A stretch of 64,000 nt of DNA from Salinispora mooreana (lineage in GTDB: Bacteria > Actinomycetota > Actinomycetes > Mycobacteriales > Micromonosporaceae), in assembly GCF_000379065.1 (NCBI RefSeq), contig NZ_KB900614.1, positions 3,222,633 through 3,286,632 on the forward strand, read 5' to 3'. Below are positions 53,250 through 64,000 of this stretch, one piece after another; position 1 is the first letter of the stretch; the number at the start of each line of letters is the position of its first letter. The notes below the pieces were generated by a model. The model was given only the letters and a program-made list of their open reading frames with translations, ran no database searches and was not told where the DNA came from. The translations under genes and the position numbers were made by a program.

Positions 53250-54509
53250 TCATCCCCCGATTCCGAGCCGTACCGGCAGTGAGTCCAGCCGCCAGGTCAG
53301 CGGCAGCCGAGCCCGGCGCAGCCTCTGGGCCGGCACCGCCAGCTCCAGGCCGGGATACCGCTCCAGCAAGGCGGTGATCGCAATCGCCGCCTCATGTTTG
53401 GCCAATGCGGCACCCAGACAGTAGTGCAGGCCGTCGCCAAAGCCGACGTGATGGAATCGGCGCTGCTCGTGGACGCGGGTGATGTCCAGCCTGTGCGGGT
53501 CCTCGAACACCTCCGGGTCGTAGTTGGCCGACACCAGCACGGGAATCACCGCGTCGCCGCGGCGCACCAGACCGTCTTCCAGTTCCACGTCCTCGGTGGC
53601 GTACCGGGGGCGTGCTGCCACGATGGCGCTGCACCACCGCATGAGCTCGTCGAATGCCTGTGGCCCGAGCGAGGGGTCGGCGCGAAGCTTCGCGAGCTGA
53701 TCCGGATGCGTCAGCAGTGCCGCGAGGCCGTTGCTGAGCAGCAGGCCGGTGGAGTCATGACCCGCCGTCACCAGGGTGATGACCAAGGTGATCATCTCCC
53801 GCTCGGACAGGCGATCGCCGTCCGCGTCCCGCACCCGGACCAGGTCGGTAAGGAGATCGTCGGCCGCCTCCGCCCGACGCTGCTCGATCAGCGCACGGAT
53901 GTTGTCGACCATGCCGGTCACGGCGTCGCCGATCGTCCCGGATTCCATCGAGGTCAGGACGCGGCTCCACCGGATCCAGGCCGCCCGATCGGCGGCGGGT
54001 ACCCCCACCAGCGCGCAGATTACCGAGATGGGCTGCACGTAGTTGAAGTGCTCGACCAGGTCCACGACACCGTCCTCGGCCTTTGCCGGCAGGAGGTCGA
54101 GCAGTTCCTCCGTCAGCTGCATCATGCGCGGTCGCAATGCGGTGATCCGGCGCATGGTGAAGGCGCGCGAGACCAGCCGGCGCAGACGGGCGTGTACCTC
54201 GCCGTCGAGTTGAAGCATGCTGCGCACATGCTCCAGGTACTCATGGGGCACGCCTTGTGCGAGCGCGGCATGTGCCCACAGGTCCGGCGTCGACGAGCCC
54301 GGAACATTCGTGGGGTCGTTGACGAACCGTCGGTCTCCCAGGACCTTCCGCACGCTCTCGTGCCGCGTGACGAGCCAGACGGGGCCGTCGACGCCGGGCA
54401 CCATGGCATGCGCGAGGGGACTTTCGTCCCGGATCCGGGAGAAGCCCCCGGCGGGGTCGTCGATGAGGGTGGGATCCATGAGGCTGTGGCAGGGAAGAGT
54501 GCGGCTCAT
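53250..54509 (-). CDS. cytochrome P450
   Basis: A 419-residue P450 with a canonical I-helix (VTAGHDSTGLL), K-helix FDELMRW and heme loop FGDGLHYCLG. It starts 8 nt after NRPS3 (ribosome binding site AGTAGGAG) and is followed at 4 nt by the stand-alone A domain and then the free PCP. The adjacency A-PCP-P450 is the classical set for beta-hydroxylation of a carrier-bound amino acid. Of the three P450s this has the most ordinary oxygen-activation residues. Confidence 0.9.
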   Translation of the reverse strand: MSRTLPCHSLMDPTLIDDPAGGFSRIRDESPLAHAMVPGVDGPVWLVTRHESVRKVLGDRRFVNDPTNVPGSSTPDLWAHAALAQGVPHEYLEHVRSMLQLDGEVHARLRRLVSRAFTMRRITALRPRMMQLTEELLDLLPAKAEDGVVDLVEHFNYVQPISVICALVGVPAADRAAWIRWSRVLTSMESGTIGDAVTGMVDNIRALIEQRRAEAADDLLTDLVRVRDADGDRLSEREMITLVITLVTAGHDSTGLLLSNGLAALLTHPDQLAKLRADPSLGPQAFDELMRWCSAIVAARPRYATEDVELEDGLVRRGDAVIPVLVSANYDPEVFEDPHRLDITRVHEQRRFHHVGFGDGLHYCLGAALAKHEAAIAITALLERYPGLELAVPAQRLRRARLPLTWRLDSLPVRLGIGG

Positions 54510-54517
54510 AGGTTCTC

Positions 54518-57500
54518 CTACTGCTCCGGCTGTTCTGGCGTCATCCGGCGCAGCCGGGGCCGCACCGGGCCGGCCAGACTGGCCGAGCGTTCCGAGAGCT
54601 CCGCGACGGTGCGGGCCTCGAACAGCTGGCGGATCGGGATGTCGATGTTCAACTCGGTGCGGATCCGGCTGATCAACCGAGTGGCCAGTAGGGAATGCCC
54701 GCCCATGGTGAAGAAGTCATCGTCGATGCCGACTCGTTCGACTCCGAGCACCTCGGCGAAGAGACCACACAGGACCTGTTCCCGGTTGTTACGTGGAGCG
54801 CGGTACTGCGAGGTGTCGGCATACTCCGGCACCGGGAGCGCCCCGCGGTCGAGTTTGCCGTTGGGTGTCAACGGCAGCGAACTGATCGGCACGATCATCG
54901 TCGGCACCATGTACTCGGGCAGCCGCTGTTCCACGAAGGTCCCCAGCGTGCCGATGAGCGCACGGATGGCGCCGGACGTCGAGGGCTCGTTGGCCAGATC
55001 CTCGGCTCGACGCCCAGCGCCGCGGTAGGCGCCGTCCATGGCCCGGTCCTCGCCCGGATCTGGCAGCAGCACGGCCTCGAAACACTCCGGCGCCTCGCTG
55101 GACGGTGTGAGCACCACGCACAGGCCCTCCGTGGCGGCACGGTCGGCGAGATGCTGAGGGTCGAGCGCATCGCCGGAGCCACTCCGCCGTGGTGCGATGC
55201 CGGCGGCCGCCACGACGGCGGCCTCCTCGGTGAGGCGGGCGTTCATGATCCCGGCCACGCGCACCGGGTGACCGTCACCGGCTTGCGCGATCAGCTCGGT
55301 GACGTCGGCGACGTCCCGGCCCCACACCAGGACGCGCGCATCCCGGAGAGAGATGACATTCGCCGGCTTCTTGTGCAGCACCACCTCGTAGCGGTGACGA
55401 GTGAGCTCGTTGTGAGCGGCGCCGGGCTTCAACCGCACATCGACGGCGTCGATGCCGTTGCCGGCCGCCCAAGCCGAGAACCACTCTGGGTCGACAACCA
55501 GTTCCCGCTCTAGCATGGCGGCCTGGTCGACATTGACCTTCCGCGCCCGCGGTCCTGCATCAGGGTGCTTGACCTGATCCACACCCGCAAAGAGCATCGG
55601 CAGGGTGCCGTGGTGGCGGACGTCGCCGACAATGAGCCGGCCATTGGCCGCGAGCAGACCCATGGCCTTGCCCAGGACCTCCCCCAGGTAGGAGCTGTCC
55701 GGAAAATACTGTACGACCGAGTTGATCACGATTGCGTCGAAGTAGTCCTCAGGCAGACCCTCGACATCGTCGGCGGCCTGGCAGCGCAGGACGAGCCGAT
55801 CCTGGCACTGCCGTTCGCGCGACTGCCGCTGGAGCCGCTCGATGACCACCTCGGAGAAGTCGGTGGCCCAGTACTCGTTGACGTGGTCGACAATCTGGGA
55901 GAGCAGCAGACCGGAACCGACGCCGATCTCCAAGACTCGCCGGGGTTTGCCGCGCAGCACCTGCTGGACGGCGTTGTCCCGCCACTCGTGCATCTCGGTC
56001 AGGGGGATGGAGTCGCCGGTGTACGCCGACTTCCAGAGCTCGAAGTCCTCGCCCCAGTCCGCCTTGCGCGACTCGTCGTAACTCTGCTCGTACACCACGC
56101 GCCACTCGTCTACGAGTTCGGTGTCCGCATGGGCACCGGACTGGGCAGCGGGCAGGACTTCCACCGCCGGGACCACATAGGCCACGAGCCGCCGATCGCC
56201 GGGCTGATCCTCCCGGGCCACAGCCACGGCCTGGCGTACTCCCACGGCGTCGGCCAGGACGGACTCGATTTCCCCTAGCTCGATCCGGTGCCCACGGATC
56301 TTCACCTGGAAGTCGGCCCTGCGGAGGTACTCGAGCTGTCCATCGGCGAGCCACCGCACCAGGTCGCCGGTGCGGTACATCCGGTCTCCGGGTGTGTAGG
56401 GGTTGGCGACGAAGCGCTCGGCGCTGTGGCCGGGCCGATGCAGGTAGCCCCGCGCCAGGCCGGCACCGCCCAGGTAGAGCTCTCCAGGTACGCCCACGGG
56501 CACCGGCCGGAGCGCGTCGTCCAGTACGTAGACCTGGGTGTTGGCCAGGGGCCGGCCGATCGGAGGCGCATCGGCGCCGCCGGTCACCGGCGCGGCCGTG
56601 GACCAGATCGTCGTCTCCGTCGGACCGTAGACGTTGGTGACCGTGGCGGCCCGCTCGTGCAGGATCCGTGCGACCGGCGCGGGAAGCGCTTCGCCGCCGA
56701 CCAGCACCCGCAGCCCGTCGATGGTCGCCGGATGGCGCCGGACGACCATCTCCCACAGCGCGGGCGTGGCCTGCATGACCGAGATCCGATGCCGGGAGCG
56801 TAGCTCCGCGATGGCGGCCGGATCCGCCGACACATCGTTGGCAGCCAGCACAAGGCGTGCTCCGGCCAGCAACGGAGCGAACACCTCCAGCGTCGCGATG
56901 TCGAACGCGATGGTCGTCACGGCGAGCCAGGCGTCCTCCGCGGTGAGCTGCACGTGTGGCTCCATGGCGGCGAGGAGATTCGCTAGTGCGTGGTGCGACA
57001 CGACCACGCCCTTGGGAGTTCCGGTGGAACCCGACGTGTAGATCGCGTAGGCCGCGTTCTCGGGCCGGACGCGGAGCGGGGGTGCTTCGCGTCCGTGACC
57101 ACTTCTGTCGCGCGCCATCGTGGCGGCGTCGATGGTGAGCAGCGGGTCAGCGTGGCCGATGACGTGCTCGATCCGCGCCGACGGGTGCTCCGGATCGACG
57201 GGAACGTAGTAGGCGCCCGACTTGAGGATCGCAAGAAGGGCGACGACCAGGTCCGCGGCGCGCGGGAGCAGCACGGCGACGGCCGTCTCCGGTCCCGCGC
57301 CCCGGGCGATCAGATACCAGGCGAGCTGGTTGGCCCGTTCGTCGAGTTCCCGGTAGGTCAGCGACGTGTCCTCGGTGACCAGGGCGGTCGCGTCAGGCGT
57401 CTCGGCCGCCTGGCGGGCGAAGAGCTCCGGCACAGTCGCCGCCGGCAGCGTGGCTGCCGTGGCGTTGGGGTTCTCGAGAAGGCACCGCCGTTCGCTCGGC

Positions 57501-60500
57501 TCAAGCACGTCGGCGGCTGCCAGTGTGACGGCGGGGTCCCTCATGATCTGTCGGAGGAGTTGGGTGTAGCGGTGGGCGAGGGTGGTTGCGGTGGTGGTGG
57601 TGATGTGGGGTTGCTGGTATTGCATGGAGAGTTGGAGGTGGGGGTCGGTGGAGGCGGTGAGGGTCACCGGATAGTGCGACCCCGCAAACGGCTGCACCCC
57701 GGCGATCTCCAGACCCGCGTCCGCGTTGGCCTCGTCGATGCCGGTCCGGTCCACGGGATAGGACTCGAACAACACGAGGGTGTCGAAGAGGGTGGCTAGT
57801 CCGGTTGCTTGTTGGATGTCGGACAGGGGCTGGTGGTGGTGGTCGAGGAGATCACTTTGCTGGTGCTGCAGGTCGGTCAGGAGCTGACTGATGGTGTCAC
57901 CGGGCCGGCAGCGGACCCTGACGGGAATGGTGTTGATGAACAGGCCGACCATGTCATCGACGCCGGGCAGGTCCGCGGGCCGGCCGGAAACAGTCGCACC
58001 GAAAACGACATCGTCCTGGCCGGTGAGAGCGGACAAGAGGACAGCCCAGGCGCCCTGGACAAGAGTGTTGACGGTGATACCGAGTTCCGCAGCCCGACGG
58101 GTAGCGGCCAATCCCTCCTCTCGGGTCAGGTCCAGAGGGATGCTGGCGGTAGCGGCCTCGGCGGCACCGGCCGTGATCGCTGGGTAGAGAATCGTGGGCT
58201 GCTCAAGGCCCGCCAGCGCCTGCTCCCAGGCCTGCATCGACCGCTGCTCGTCATGCCGATCCAGCCAGGAAAGAAAATCCTCGTAACTACTGGCCCGCGG
58301 CAGACCCGCGACATCACCAGAACTGTAGTAAAGACGCAGCAAGTCACGCACCAAAATCGGCAGCGACCAACCGTCAAACAACACATGATGAGCGGTCAGC
58401 ACCAGATCAGCGTGCTGCTCATCGAGTGTCACCAAACCCAGACGCATCAGTGGCGGCCGGGCCGGATCGAAATGAGTCTCCCTGTCATCGGCCAGGAACC
58501 GCTCGACGACAGCCCCCCGATCCGACTCCGGCGAAGTCGACAGATCGAGATGCCGCCACGGCAGCGTCACCTGAGCAGGAACGATCTGGATCGGGTCACC
58601 AGAAGCACGCGCCACGAACCCGGCACGCAGATTCGGATAACGACCAAGCAAAGCCTGCCCGGCAGTACGCATCCGCTGCGGATCGACCCGGCCCTTCAAC
58701 CGGAACACCAACTGCATGTGATACGCGTCGAAAGCCGCGCCGGCCATCATCGCGTGGAACAACAACCCGGACTGCGTCGCGGTCACCGGCCACACGGCCG
58801 TCAACCGGCCGTAATCAGCCTCCCACCCGTCCAACTCCGACTGGTCCACATCAGTCAAAGTGACATCCGAAGGAGTCAACCCACCCGCGTCCGGCTCAGC
58901 CGCATGCATGACCACAGCGGTCAGTGCCTCACCCCACAACCGGATGAGCTCATCAACCTGCGCCTCGGTCAACACACCGCAGGCATACGACACCAACCCG
59001 GTCACCTGCGATCCGTGATCACTGTCGGAAACCATCACGTTGATCTCCAACGCCGACAACGCCCGCATCTGGGCATCCGGGACCACCGTGACATCCCCGA
59101 GGTCCCCGGCCGGCGTCCAGCCACCAGCCGACAGATCCGTGCCGGACAACCGGCCCAGATAGTTGAACCCGATCTGCGGAACCGCCAACGTCGCCAGCTC
59201 AGCCCCAGTGCTGTCATTGAGATACCGCAACAACCCGAACCCGATGCCCTTATCCGGCACCACCCGCAGCTGCTCCTTGACCCGCTTCACAGCCCGACCC
59301 GCCGCGTCACCACCGGCGAACGCCTGCTCGACATCCACTCCGCGGACATCCACCCGGACCGGGAACATGCTGGTGAACCACCCCACCGTCCGGGACAGAT
59401 CCGCACCCGGCACGATCTCCTCCTGCCGGCCATGGCCCTCCAGCCGCAGCAACGACGGTGCACGCCCACCACACCACCGCGACAGAGCCAGCGCCAACCC
59501 GGTCAGCAACACCTCATCCACACCACACTGGAAACGCTCCACCACCTGCGAGAACGACCCGACCGGCAACCGCACCGGCAGCGACCGCACCCCCGCCATC
59601 GTGTCCCGCGCAGGATCAAAACGCCGCGCCCCCAACACGGCGTCCTCGCCCCGCAACACCTCACGCCAATACTCGAGCTCAGCCATCCGCGACGGACTCG
59701 TCGCCTCCTCCTGCAGCCCCACGGCCCACCGCCGCGCTGACGTCCCCACCGACGGCAAAACCGGAACCCGGCCCTGTGCCACCTGCTCCCACGCCGCCGC
59801 CAGATCCGGCACCAGAATCCGCCACGACACCCCGTCCACCACCAAGTGATGAACCACCACCGCCAGGCGACCCGCATCCTCAAACCACACGAACTGCGCC
59901 ATCACCCCCGCAGCCGGATCCAACCGGCCACCCGCAGCATCAACCTCCGCAGCCACCACATCACCAGAGACCCGCCGCAACAGAGACGCCCCAGACACCG
60001 CCTCCACCGGCGGCACGAACAACGCACCATCCGGCAACAGACACGCCCGCAACACGTCATGCCGCCGCACCACAGCCTCGATCACCGCAACCAGACCCGC
60101 ATGATCCACGCCAGTCGGCAGACACAACACCACCGACATCGCGAACCTGGAGAACGGACCGCCGTTGTCCAGCAACCAACGACCCGCCGGCAACAACGGC
60201 GCAACACCAACACCGCCACCATCCAACTCCGCCAACGCCGGGCCTTGATCCACCAACACCTCATCGACGACCTGCGCCAACGCCGCAACCGTCCGCCGCT
60301 GGAACACCTGCCGCGGCGTCACCACCAGACCACGAGACCGCGCCCGCGCCACCACCTGAATCGAGCGGATACTGTCCCCACCCGCAGCGAAGAAGTCGTC
60401 ATCCACCCCGACCCGGTCCACCGCCAGCACATCAGCGAAGACCTCCGCCAACGCCACCTCCACCGACGACGACGGTGCCCGATACACAACCTCCGTGAAC

Positions 60501-63500
60501 TCCGGCTCCGGCAAAGCCGACCGATCCACCTTCCCACTCGACAACAACGGCAACCGATCAAGCACCACCACCGCAGCCGGCACCATGTAATCCGGAAGCC
60601 GCTGTCCCACGAACTCCCGCAACTCACTCACCGACACACCGGCATGCAGACCGAAACCCTCCCCGGCCACCATCTGCCCACCAGCCACCACATACGCCAC
60701 CAGGCGCAGCCCGTCCCCACGCCCAGCCCGCGCCACCACCACCACCTGCTCCACAGCAGGATGCGAACCCAACACCGCCTCAACCTCAGCAGGCTCCACC
60801 CGAACACCCCGGATCTTCACCTGCGCATCAACACGACCCACATACTCAAGAACACCGTCACCAGACCACCGCACCAAATCACCGGTCCGATACATCCGCT
60901 CCCCCGCAACAAACGGACAAGCAACAAACCGCTCCGCCGTCAAACCCGAACCACCCGCATACCCCCGACCAAACAAACCACCCACATACAACTCACCAAC
61001 CACCCCCACCGGAACCGGCACCAAACCCGCACCCAAAACAAACGCCCGCATATTCCCCAACGGACGCCCAATCGGAACACCACCACGAAAATCAACACCC
61101 TCAGGAACCGGGAAAACAGACGCATAAAAACTCTCCGTCTGCCCATACGCATTCACCACACGCACACCCGGCAACACCGACCGAACCCGCGACACCAAAT
61201 CCCCCGACAAACCCTCCCCCGCAAACATCACAGTACCCACATCCAACTTGCCCCCAACCTCACCCAAAACAGCAGCAAAAGCCGACGGCACCGCCGAAAT
61301 CACATCACCAGACCAACCACCCCGCTCCACAACCTCCAAAACATCACGCACCACCTCAACACAACCACCCGAAACCAGAGCAGCAAAAAACTCAAACACC
61401 GAAACATCAAAACCAACCGACGTCGACCCCAGAATCCGACAACCGGACCCCACCACCGACACCAACTGCACAACCCCATTCACCACACCACCATGAGTAA
61501 CCTCCACACCCTTCGGCACACCCGTCGAACCAGACGTATACATCACATACGCCACATTCTCCGGACGCACCGACACCACCGGCACCGAAACCCGCCCAGC
61601 GAAATCAATCGACTCAAACCGCACCACCGAAACACCAGCCGGCAACCCAGCAGCACCGACCTCATCCGCCAGCACCACCACGGGATCCGCATCCGCCAGC
61701 ACCGCCTCCACACGACCACTCAAATACCGCACATCCACCGGCACATAAGCAGCACCAGCACGCCACACACCCAGCAACGCCACCACCACATCCACCGAAC
61801 GCGGCAACGCCACCGCCACCACCGACTCCGGACCCACACCCCGATCCAGCAACGCCCGCGCCACCGCCGCCGACCGCTCAGCAACATCCCGATACGACAG
61901 CGCCACACCACCGGCCACCACCGCAACCGCATCCGGCGACTCCGCCACCCGCGCAGCCACCAACTCCCACACCGAACCCGCCGGCAACGACACCGCCGGA
62001 GCGTTGAACTCCGACAACACCCGACGACGCTCACCAACCCCCAACAGATCCACCGCATGCACCGACACACCCGGATCGGTGGCCATTGCGTCCAGGAGGC
62101 GGAGGAAGCGAGCCGCCATTTCGTCGATCGTCCGGCGATCGAAGAGATCGGTGGCAAACTCGATGAGACCGTCGACGTGCTTGTCACCAGCGTCGGCGTT
62201 CACCGCGAAATTGAAAAACAGGTCGAACTTGGCGGTGCCGGTCGAGACTGGTTCGACCCTCACCTGCAGGTCGGGCAGGCTCAACTCGGGTGCGATGTCG
62301 CTCTGCCAGGCGCACATGACCTGGAACAACGGGTGATACGCCGTCGACCGCTCCGGATTCAGCAACTCCACCAGACGCTCAAACGGAACATCCTGATGGT
62401 CATACGCGGCCAGCGCATCCGCTCGAACCCGCCGCAACACCTCACTGAACGACGGACCACCCGACACATCAACCCGCAGAACCCACGTATTGACGAAGAA
62501 CCCCACCAACTCCGCCAACGCCTCATCAGCACGACCCGCGATCGGACCACCGATCGCCACATCCTCACCAGCACCCAGCCGCGACAACAACACCGCCAAC
62601 GCCGACTGCATCACCATCGACAGGGTGGTGTCGTGCTTGTGGGCGACGCGTTCGAGGCGGGTGAGAAGCTCACCCTCCACGGTGAACGGCACTGTGTCAC
62701 CGCGGTAGCTCGCCTCGGCCGGACGGGGCCTGTCCGTGGGCAACGTGATCGGCACCGGGAGGTTGTCCAGTTTAGCCTGCCAGTACCGGAACTGGCGCGC
62801 GAACACACTATCCAGATCGGCCTCGTCACCAAGGAGACGACGCTGCCAGAGCGTGTAGTCCGGGTACTGGACGGGCAGAGCACGCCACTGCGGCGCCCGC
62901 CCTTCTCGACGCGCGGTGTAGGAATCGATGAGGTCTCGGGCGAGCGGCGCAGCGGAGCCGCCATCGCCGGCGACGTGGTGAATCACGACTACCAGGCTGT
63001 ACTGGTGCGGCGCATGGCGCAGGAGCGTGGCCCGGATCGGAATTTCGGTGTTCAGGTCAAAGCCATACGTCACCAGCTCGGTCACCGCCGCGCCGGTCTC
63101 CGCCGACCCCACCACCCGCACCGGCAGCTCCGGGTTCGCCTCCTCGATCGACAGGACATGCTGGTACGGGTCACCGAACTCGTCCTCGACAAGGAGGGTA
63201 CGCAGGCTTTCATGACGTTCCACGACGTCACGGATCGCTGACCGCATAGCCGACTCGTCCAGATCGCCGTCAAGCCGGAGCACCGCGGGGATGTTGTACT
63301 TGCCGGACGGCCCCTCGTAGCGGTGGATGAACCACAGCCTCCGCTGGGCGTAGGAGAGAGGGACACGGCTCGGGCGCTTCTCCGGACGCAGCGCCGGTCG
63401 CAGTCGGAGTTGCGGTGAGAGCCGGCTTGCGACCTCAGCCGGAGTAGAGCCGTCGAAGATGCTCCGGATGGGCACCTCGATGCCGAGCTCCGTACGGATG

Positions 63501-64000
63501 CGGCCCACCAGCCGCATGCTGAGTAGCGAGTCACCGCCGAGGTCGAAGAATCGGTCGTCGACACCGACCCGTTCGAGGCCAAGGACCTCGGCGAAGAGGC
63601 GGGTCACCGCTTCTTCCTGCGGCGTGCGTGGCGCCCGGCATTCTCTGCTGTCGATACGTGGGTCGGGCAGCGCCCGCCGGTCGACCTTGCCGCTGGAAGT
63701 CAGCGGGAGGCTGTCGAGCAGCACGACGGCGGACGGCCACATCAACTCGGGCAGCCGGCCGGCGGCGAAGACTTCCAGCTCGCCGGGCTCGACGGGGGTC
63801 GAGGCGATGACATACGCCACCAGGCGCAGCCCGTCCCCACGCCCAGCCCGCGCCACCACCACCACCTGCTCCACAGCAGGATGCGAAACCAACACCGCCT
63901 CAACCTCAGCAGGCTCCACCCGAACACCCCGGATCTTCACCTGCGCATCAACACGACCCACATACTCAAGAACACCGTCACCAGACCACCGCACCAAATC
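54518..64000 (-). CDS. NRPS3, (A)-T-C-A-T-E-C-A[MT]-T, N-terminus beyond window
   Basis: At least 3160 residues; the gene begins right of the window. Visible domains by position: end of an A domain (64000-63640), T (GGDSLLS, about 63530), C (63350-62060, HHVAGDGG), A (62040-60510), T (GGDSIRS, about 60380), E (60240-58900, HHLVVDG and EGHGRQ), C (58800-57500, HHVLFDGWS), A (57450-54840) with an N-methyltransferase inserted after A8 (about 56130-55380, [12 protein letters not shown]), and T (GGHSLLA, about 54700). The second A pocket reads D-V-F-S-M-A-A-Y-A, like codes I recall for piperazate. The third reads D-I-L-Q-L-G-V-I-W, close to the glycine code, so with the MT it should give sarcosine. 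The E domain implies D-configuration of the middle residue. Confidence 0.9.
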   Translation of the reverse strand, partial: DLVRWSGDGVLEYVGRVDAQVKIRGVRVEPAEVEAVLVSHPAVEQVVVVARAGRGDGLRLVAYVIASTPVEPGELEVFAAGRLPELMWPSAVVLLDSLPLTSSGKVDRRALPDPRIDSRECRAPRTPQEEAVTRLFAEVLGLERVGVDDRFFDLGGDSLLSMRLVGRIRTELGIEVPIRSIFDGSTPAEVASRLSPQLRLRPALRPEKRPSRVPLSYAQRRLWFIHRYEGPSGKYNIPAVLRLDGDLDESAMRSAIRDVVERHESLRTLLVEDEFGDPYQHVLSIEEANPELPVRVVGSAETGAAVTELVTYGFDLNTEIPIRATLLRHAPHQYSLVVVIHHVAGDGGSAAPLARDLIDSYTARREGRAPQWRALPVQYPDYTLWQRRLLGDEADLDSVFARQFRYWQAKLDNLPVPITLPTDRPRPAEASYRGDTVPFTVEGELLTRLERVAHKHDTTLSMVMQSALAVLLSRLGAGEDVAIGGPIAGRADEALAELVGFFVNTWVLRVDVSGGPSFSEVLRRVRADALAAYDHQDVPFERLVELLNPERSTAYHPLFQVMCAWQSDIAPELSLPDLQVRVEPVSTGTAKFDLFFNFAVNADAGDKHVDGLIEFATDLFDRRTIDEMAARFLRLLDAMATDPGVSVHAVDLLGVGERRRVLSEFNAPAVSLPAGSVWELVAARVAESPDAVAVVAGGVALSYRDVAERSAAVARALLDRGVGPESVVAVALPRSVDVVVALLGVWRAGAAYVPVDVRYLSGRVEAVLADADPVVVLADEVGAAGLPAGVSVVRFESIDFAGRVSVPVVSVRPENVAYVMYTSGSTGVPKGVEVTHGGVVNGVVQLVSVVGSGCRILGSTSVGFDVSVFEFFAALVSGGCVEVVRDVLEVVERGGWSGDVISAVPSAFAAVLGEVGGKLDVGTVMFAGEGLSGDLVSRVRSVLPGVRVVNAYGQTESFYASVFPVPEGVDFRGGVPIGRPLGNMRAFVLGAGLVPVPVGVVGELYVGGLFGRGYAGGSGLTAERFVACPFVAGERMYRTGDLVRWSGDGVLEYVGRVDAQVKIRGVRVEPAEVEAVLGSHPAVEQVVVVARAGRGDGLRLVAYVVAGGQMVAGEGFGLHAGVSVSELREFVGQRLPDYMVPAAVVVLDRLPLLSSGKVDRSALPEPEFTEVVYRAPSSSVEVALAEVFADVLAVDRVGVDDDFFAAGGDSIRSIQVVARARSRGLVVTPRQVFQRRTVAALAQVVDEVLVDQGPALAELDGGGVGVAPLLPAGRWLLDNGGPFSRFAMSVVLCLPTGVDHAGLVAVIEAVVRRHDVLRACLLPDGALFVPPVEAVSGASLLRRVSGDVVAAEVDAAGGRLDPAAGVMAQFVWFEDAGRLAVVVHHLVVDGVSWRILVPDLAAAWEQVAQGRVPVLPSVGTSARRWAVGLQEEATSPSRMAELEYWREVLRGEDAVLGARRFDPARDTMAGVRSLPVRLPVGSFSQVVERFQCGVDEVLLTGLALALSRWCGGRAPSLLRLEGHGRQEEIVPGADLSRTVGWFTSMFPVRVDVRGVDVEQAFAGGDAAGRAVKRVKEQLRVVPDKGIGFGLLRYLNDSTGAELATLAVPQIGFNYLGRLSGTDLSAGGWTPAGDLGDVTVVPDAQMRALSALEINVMVSDSDHGSQVTGLVSYACGVLTEAQVDELIRLWGEALTAVVMHAAEPDAGGLTPSDVTLTDVDQSELDGWEADYGRLTAVWPVTATQSGLLFHAMMAGAAFDAYHMQLVFRLKGRVDPQRMRTAGQALLGRYPNLRAGFVARASGDPIQIVPAQVTLPWRHLDLSTSPESDRGAVVERFLADDRETHFDPARPPLMRLGLVTLDEQHADLVLTAHHVLFDGWSLPILVRDLLRLYYSSGDVAGLPRASSYEDFLSWLDRHDEQRSMQAWEQALAGLEQPTILYPAITAGAAEAATASIPLDLTREEGLAATRRAAELGITVNTLVQGAWAVLLSALTGQDDVVFGATVSGRPADLPGVDDMVGLFINTIPVRVRCRPGDTISQLLTDLQHQQSDLLDHHHQPLSDIQQATGLATLFDTLVLFESYPVDRTGIDEANADAGLEIAGVQPFAGSHYPVTLTASTDPHLQLSMQYQQPHITTTTATTLAHRYTQLLRQIMRDPAVTLAAADVLEPSERRCLLENPNATAATLPAATVPELFARQAAETPDATALVTEDTSLTYRELDERANQLAWYLIARGAGPETAVAVLLPRAADLVVALLAILKSGAYYVPVDPEHPSARIEHVIGHADPLLTIDAATMARDRSGHGREAPPLRVRPENAAYAIYTSGSTGTPKGVVVSHHALANLLAAMEPHVQLTAEDAWLAVTTIAFDIATLEVFAPLLAGARLVLAANDVSADPAAIAELRSRHRISVMQATPALWEMVVRRHPATIDGLRVLVGGEALPAPVARILHERAATVTNVYGPTETTIWSTAAPVTGGADAPPIGRPLANTQVYVLDDALRPVPVGVPGELYLGGAGLARGYLHRPGHSAERFVANPYTPGDRMYRTGDLVRWLADGQLEYLRRADFQVKIRGHRIELGEIESVLADAVGVRQAVAVAREDQPGDRRLVAYVVPAVEVLPAAQSGAHADTELVDEWRVVYEQSYDESRKADWGEDFELWKSAYTGDSIPLTEMHEWRDNAVQQVLRGKPRRVLEIGVGSGLLLSQIVDHVNEYWATDFSEVVIERLQRQSRERQCQDRLVLRCQAADDVEGLPEDYFDAIVINSVVQYFPDSSYLGEVLGKAMGLLAANGRLIVGDVRHHGTLPMLFAGVDQVKHPDAGPRARKVNVDQAAMLERELVVDPEWFSAWAAGNGIDAVDVRLKPGAAHNELTRHRYEVVLHKKPANVISLRDARVLVWGRDVADVTELIAQAGDGHPVRVAGIMNARLTEEAAVVAAAGIAPRRSGSGDALDPQHLADRAATEGLCVVLTPSSEAPECFEAVLLPDPGEDRAMDGAYRGAGRRAEDLANEPSTSGAIRALIGTLGTFVEQRLPEYMVPTMIVPISSLPLTPNGKLDRGALPVPEYADTSQYRAPRNNREQVLCGLFAEVLGVERVGIDDDFFTMGGHSLLATRLISRIRTELNIDIPIRQLFEARTVAELSERSASLAGPVRPRLRRMTPEQPEQ
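60691..60880. repeat. 190-bp near-identical repeat, copy 1 (A-domain C-terminal subdomain)
   Basis: Matches 63811-64000 base for base with one mismatch (GAACCC here, GAAACC there). It encodes the A7-A8 region of the piperazate-type A domain. Identity stops abruptly at its left edge. Confidence 0.95.
60880..62040. other. C/A-skewed patch in NRPS3
   Basis: Across this A-domain core the plus strand is very poor in G and rich in C and A (example CCAAACCCGCACCCAAAACA), meaning the coding strand favours G- and T-ending codons (GTG, GGG, GTT). Neighbouring parts of the same gene (62060-62340, 62620-63800) use the ordinary C/G-ending pattern. The skew keeps an antisense frame open for over 3 kb across this region, which I do not regard as a gene. 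Confidence 0.7.
63811..64000. repeat. 190-bp near-identical repeat, copy 2 (runs off window)
   Basis: Second copy, in the preceding A domain of the same NRPS, 3120 bp away. The left edge at 63810/63811 is sharp; the right edge is outside the window, so the true repeat may be much longer and could include a whole A domain core. Confidence 0.95.

Noticed and set aside
59846..63241. Open frame of about 1130 codons on the plus strand, antisense to NRPS3
   Set aside because: The translation is low-complexity His/Arg/Pro-rich with no domain. It exists because the coding strand avoids certain bases in this patch, so stops are rare on the other strand.

Overview
The window is very GC-rich with dense, overlapping operons, GTG/TTG starts and actinobacterial gene families. 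The order metG-tatD-rsmA-ispE-ABC-F, a PptT-type phosphopantetheinyl transferase and a reduced second Nuo operon suggest an actinomycete, most likely Micromonosporaceae (Micromonospora or Salinispora-like). This assignment is inferred from gene content only.

Left part (1-28.7 kb): chromosomal housekeeping and envelope genes. On the minus strand are a DUF4383 membrane protein (cut by the window edge), an ABC-F ATPase, ispE, rsmA, tatD, metG and rsmI. A protein O-mannosyltransferase and a phosphopantetheinyl transferase follow on the plus strand. Next is a minus-strand operon coding only the membrane arm of complex I (nuoA, a degenerate NuoB/NuoD-like fusion, nuoH-J-K-L-M-N). Then come a secreted lipase, a DinB/DUF664 relic, a large GT2 + glycerophosphotransferase fusion, a CDP-alcohol phosphatidyltransferase and a small Cys-rich membrane protein.

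Right part (about 26.9-64 kb, running off the right end): a nonribosomal peptide cluster. An EXLDI-type regulator with a 20-bp palindromic candidate operator heads a DrrAB-type exporter operon. A P450 is read on the plus strand. A gene that would be auto-annotated as a PaiB/FMN-binding regulator is best read as a KtzT-type piperazate synthase. fabD-acpP-fabF form a dedicated mini fatty-acid set. A long minus-strand operon enters from beyond 64,000 and runs: NRPS3 ((A)-T-C-A-T-E-C-A[MT]-T), P450, stand-alone A domain, stand-alone PCP, NRPS2 (C-A-T-E-C-T), FAD oxidoreductase, NRPS1 (C-A-T-TE), ornithine N-monooxygenase, MbtH, type II TE, TE-PCP fusion, P450, and a TE homologue with a Cys nucleophile.

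How it may work (inference): ornithine is N5-hydroxylated and cyclised to piperazate. A DVFS-type A domain in NRPS3 would load piperazate and the following E domain would epimerise it. The next A domain has a glycine code with an inserted methyltransferase, giving sarcosine. NRPS2 contains a C-T module with no A domain, so its residue must arrive in trans. The stand-alone A and PCP, P450s and the Cys-type TE homologue (compare SyrC/CmaE aminoacyl shuttles) form a plausible pathway that loads, hydroxylates and hands over this residue. The product is predicted to be a piperazate- and sarcosine-containing, probably acylated, (depsi)peptide released by the NRPS1 thioesterase. The initiation end of the assembly line is not in this window.
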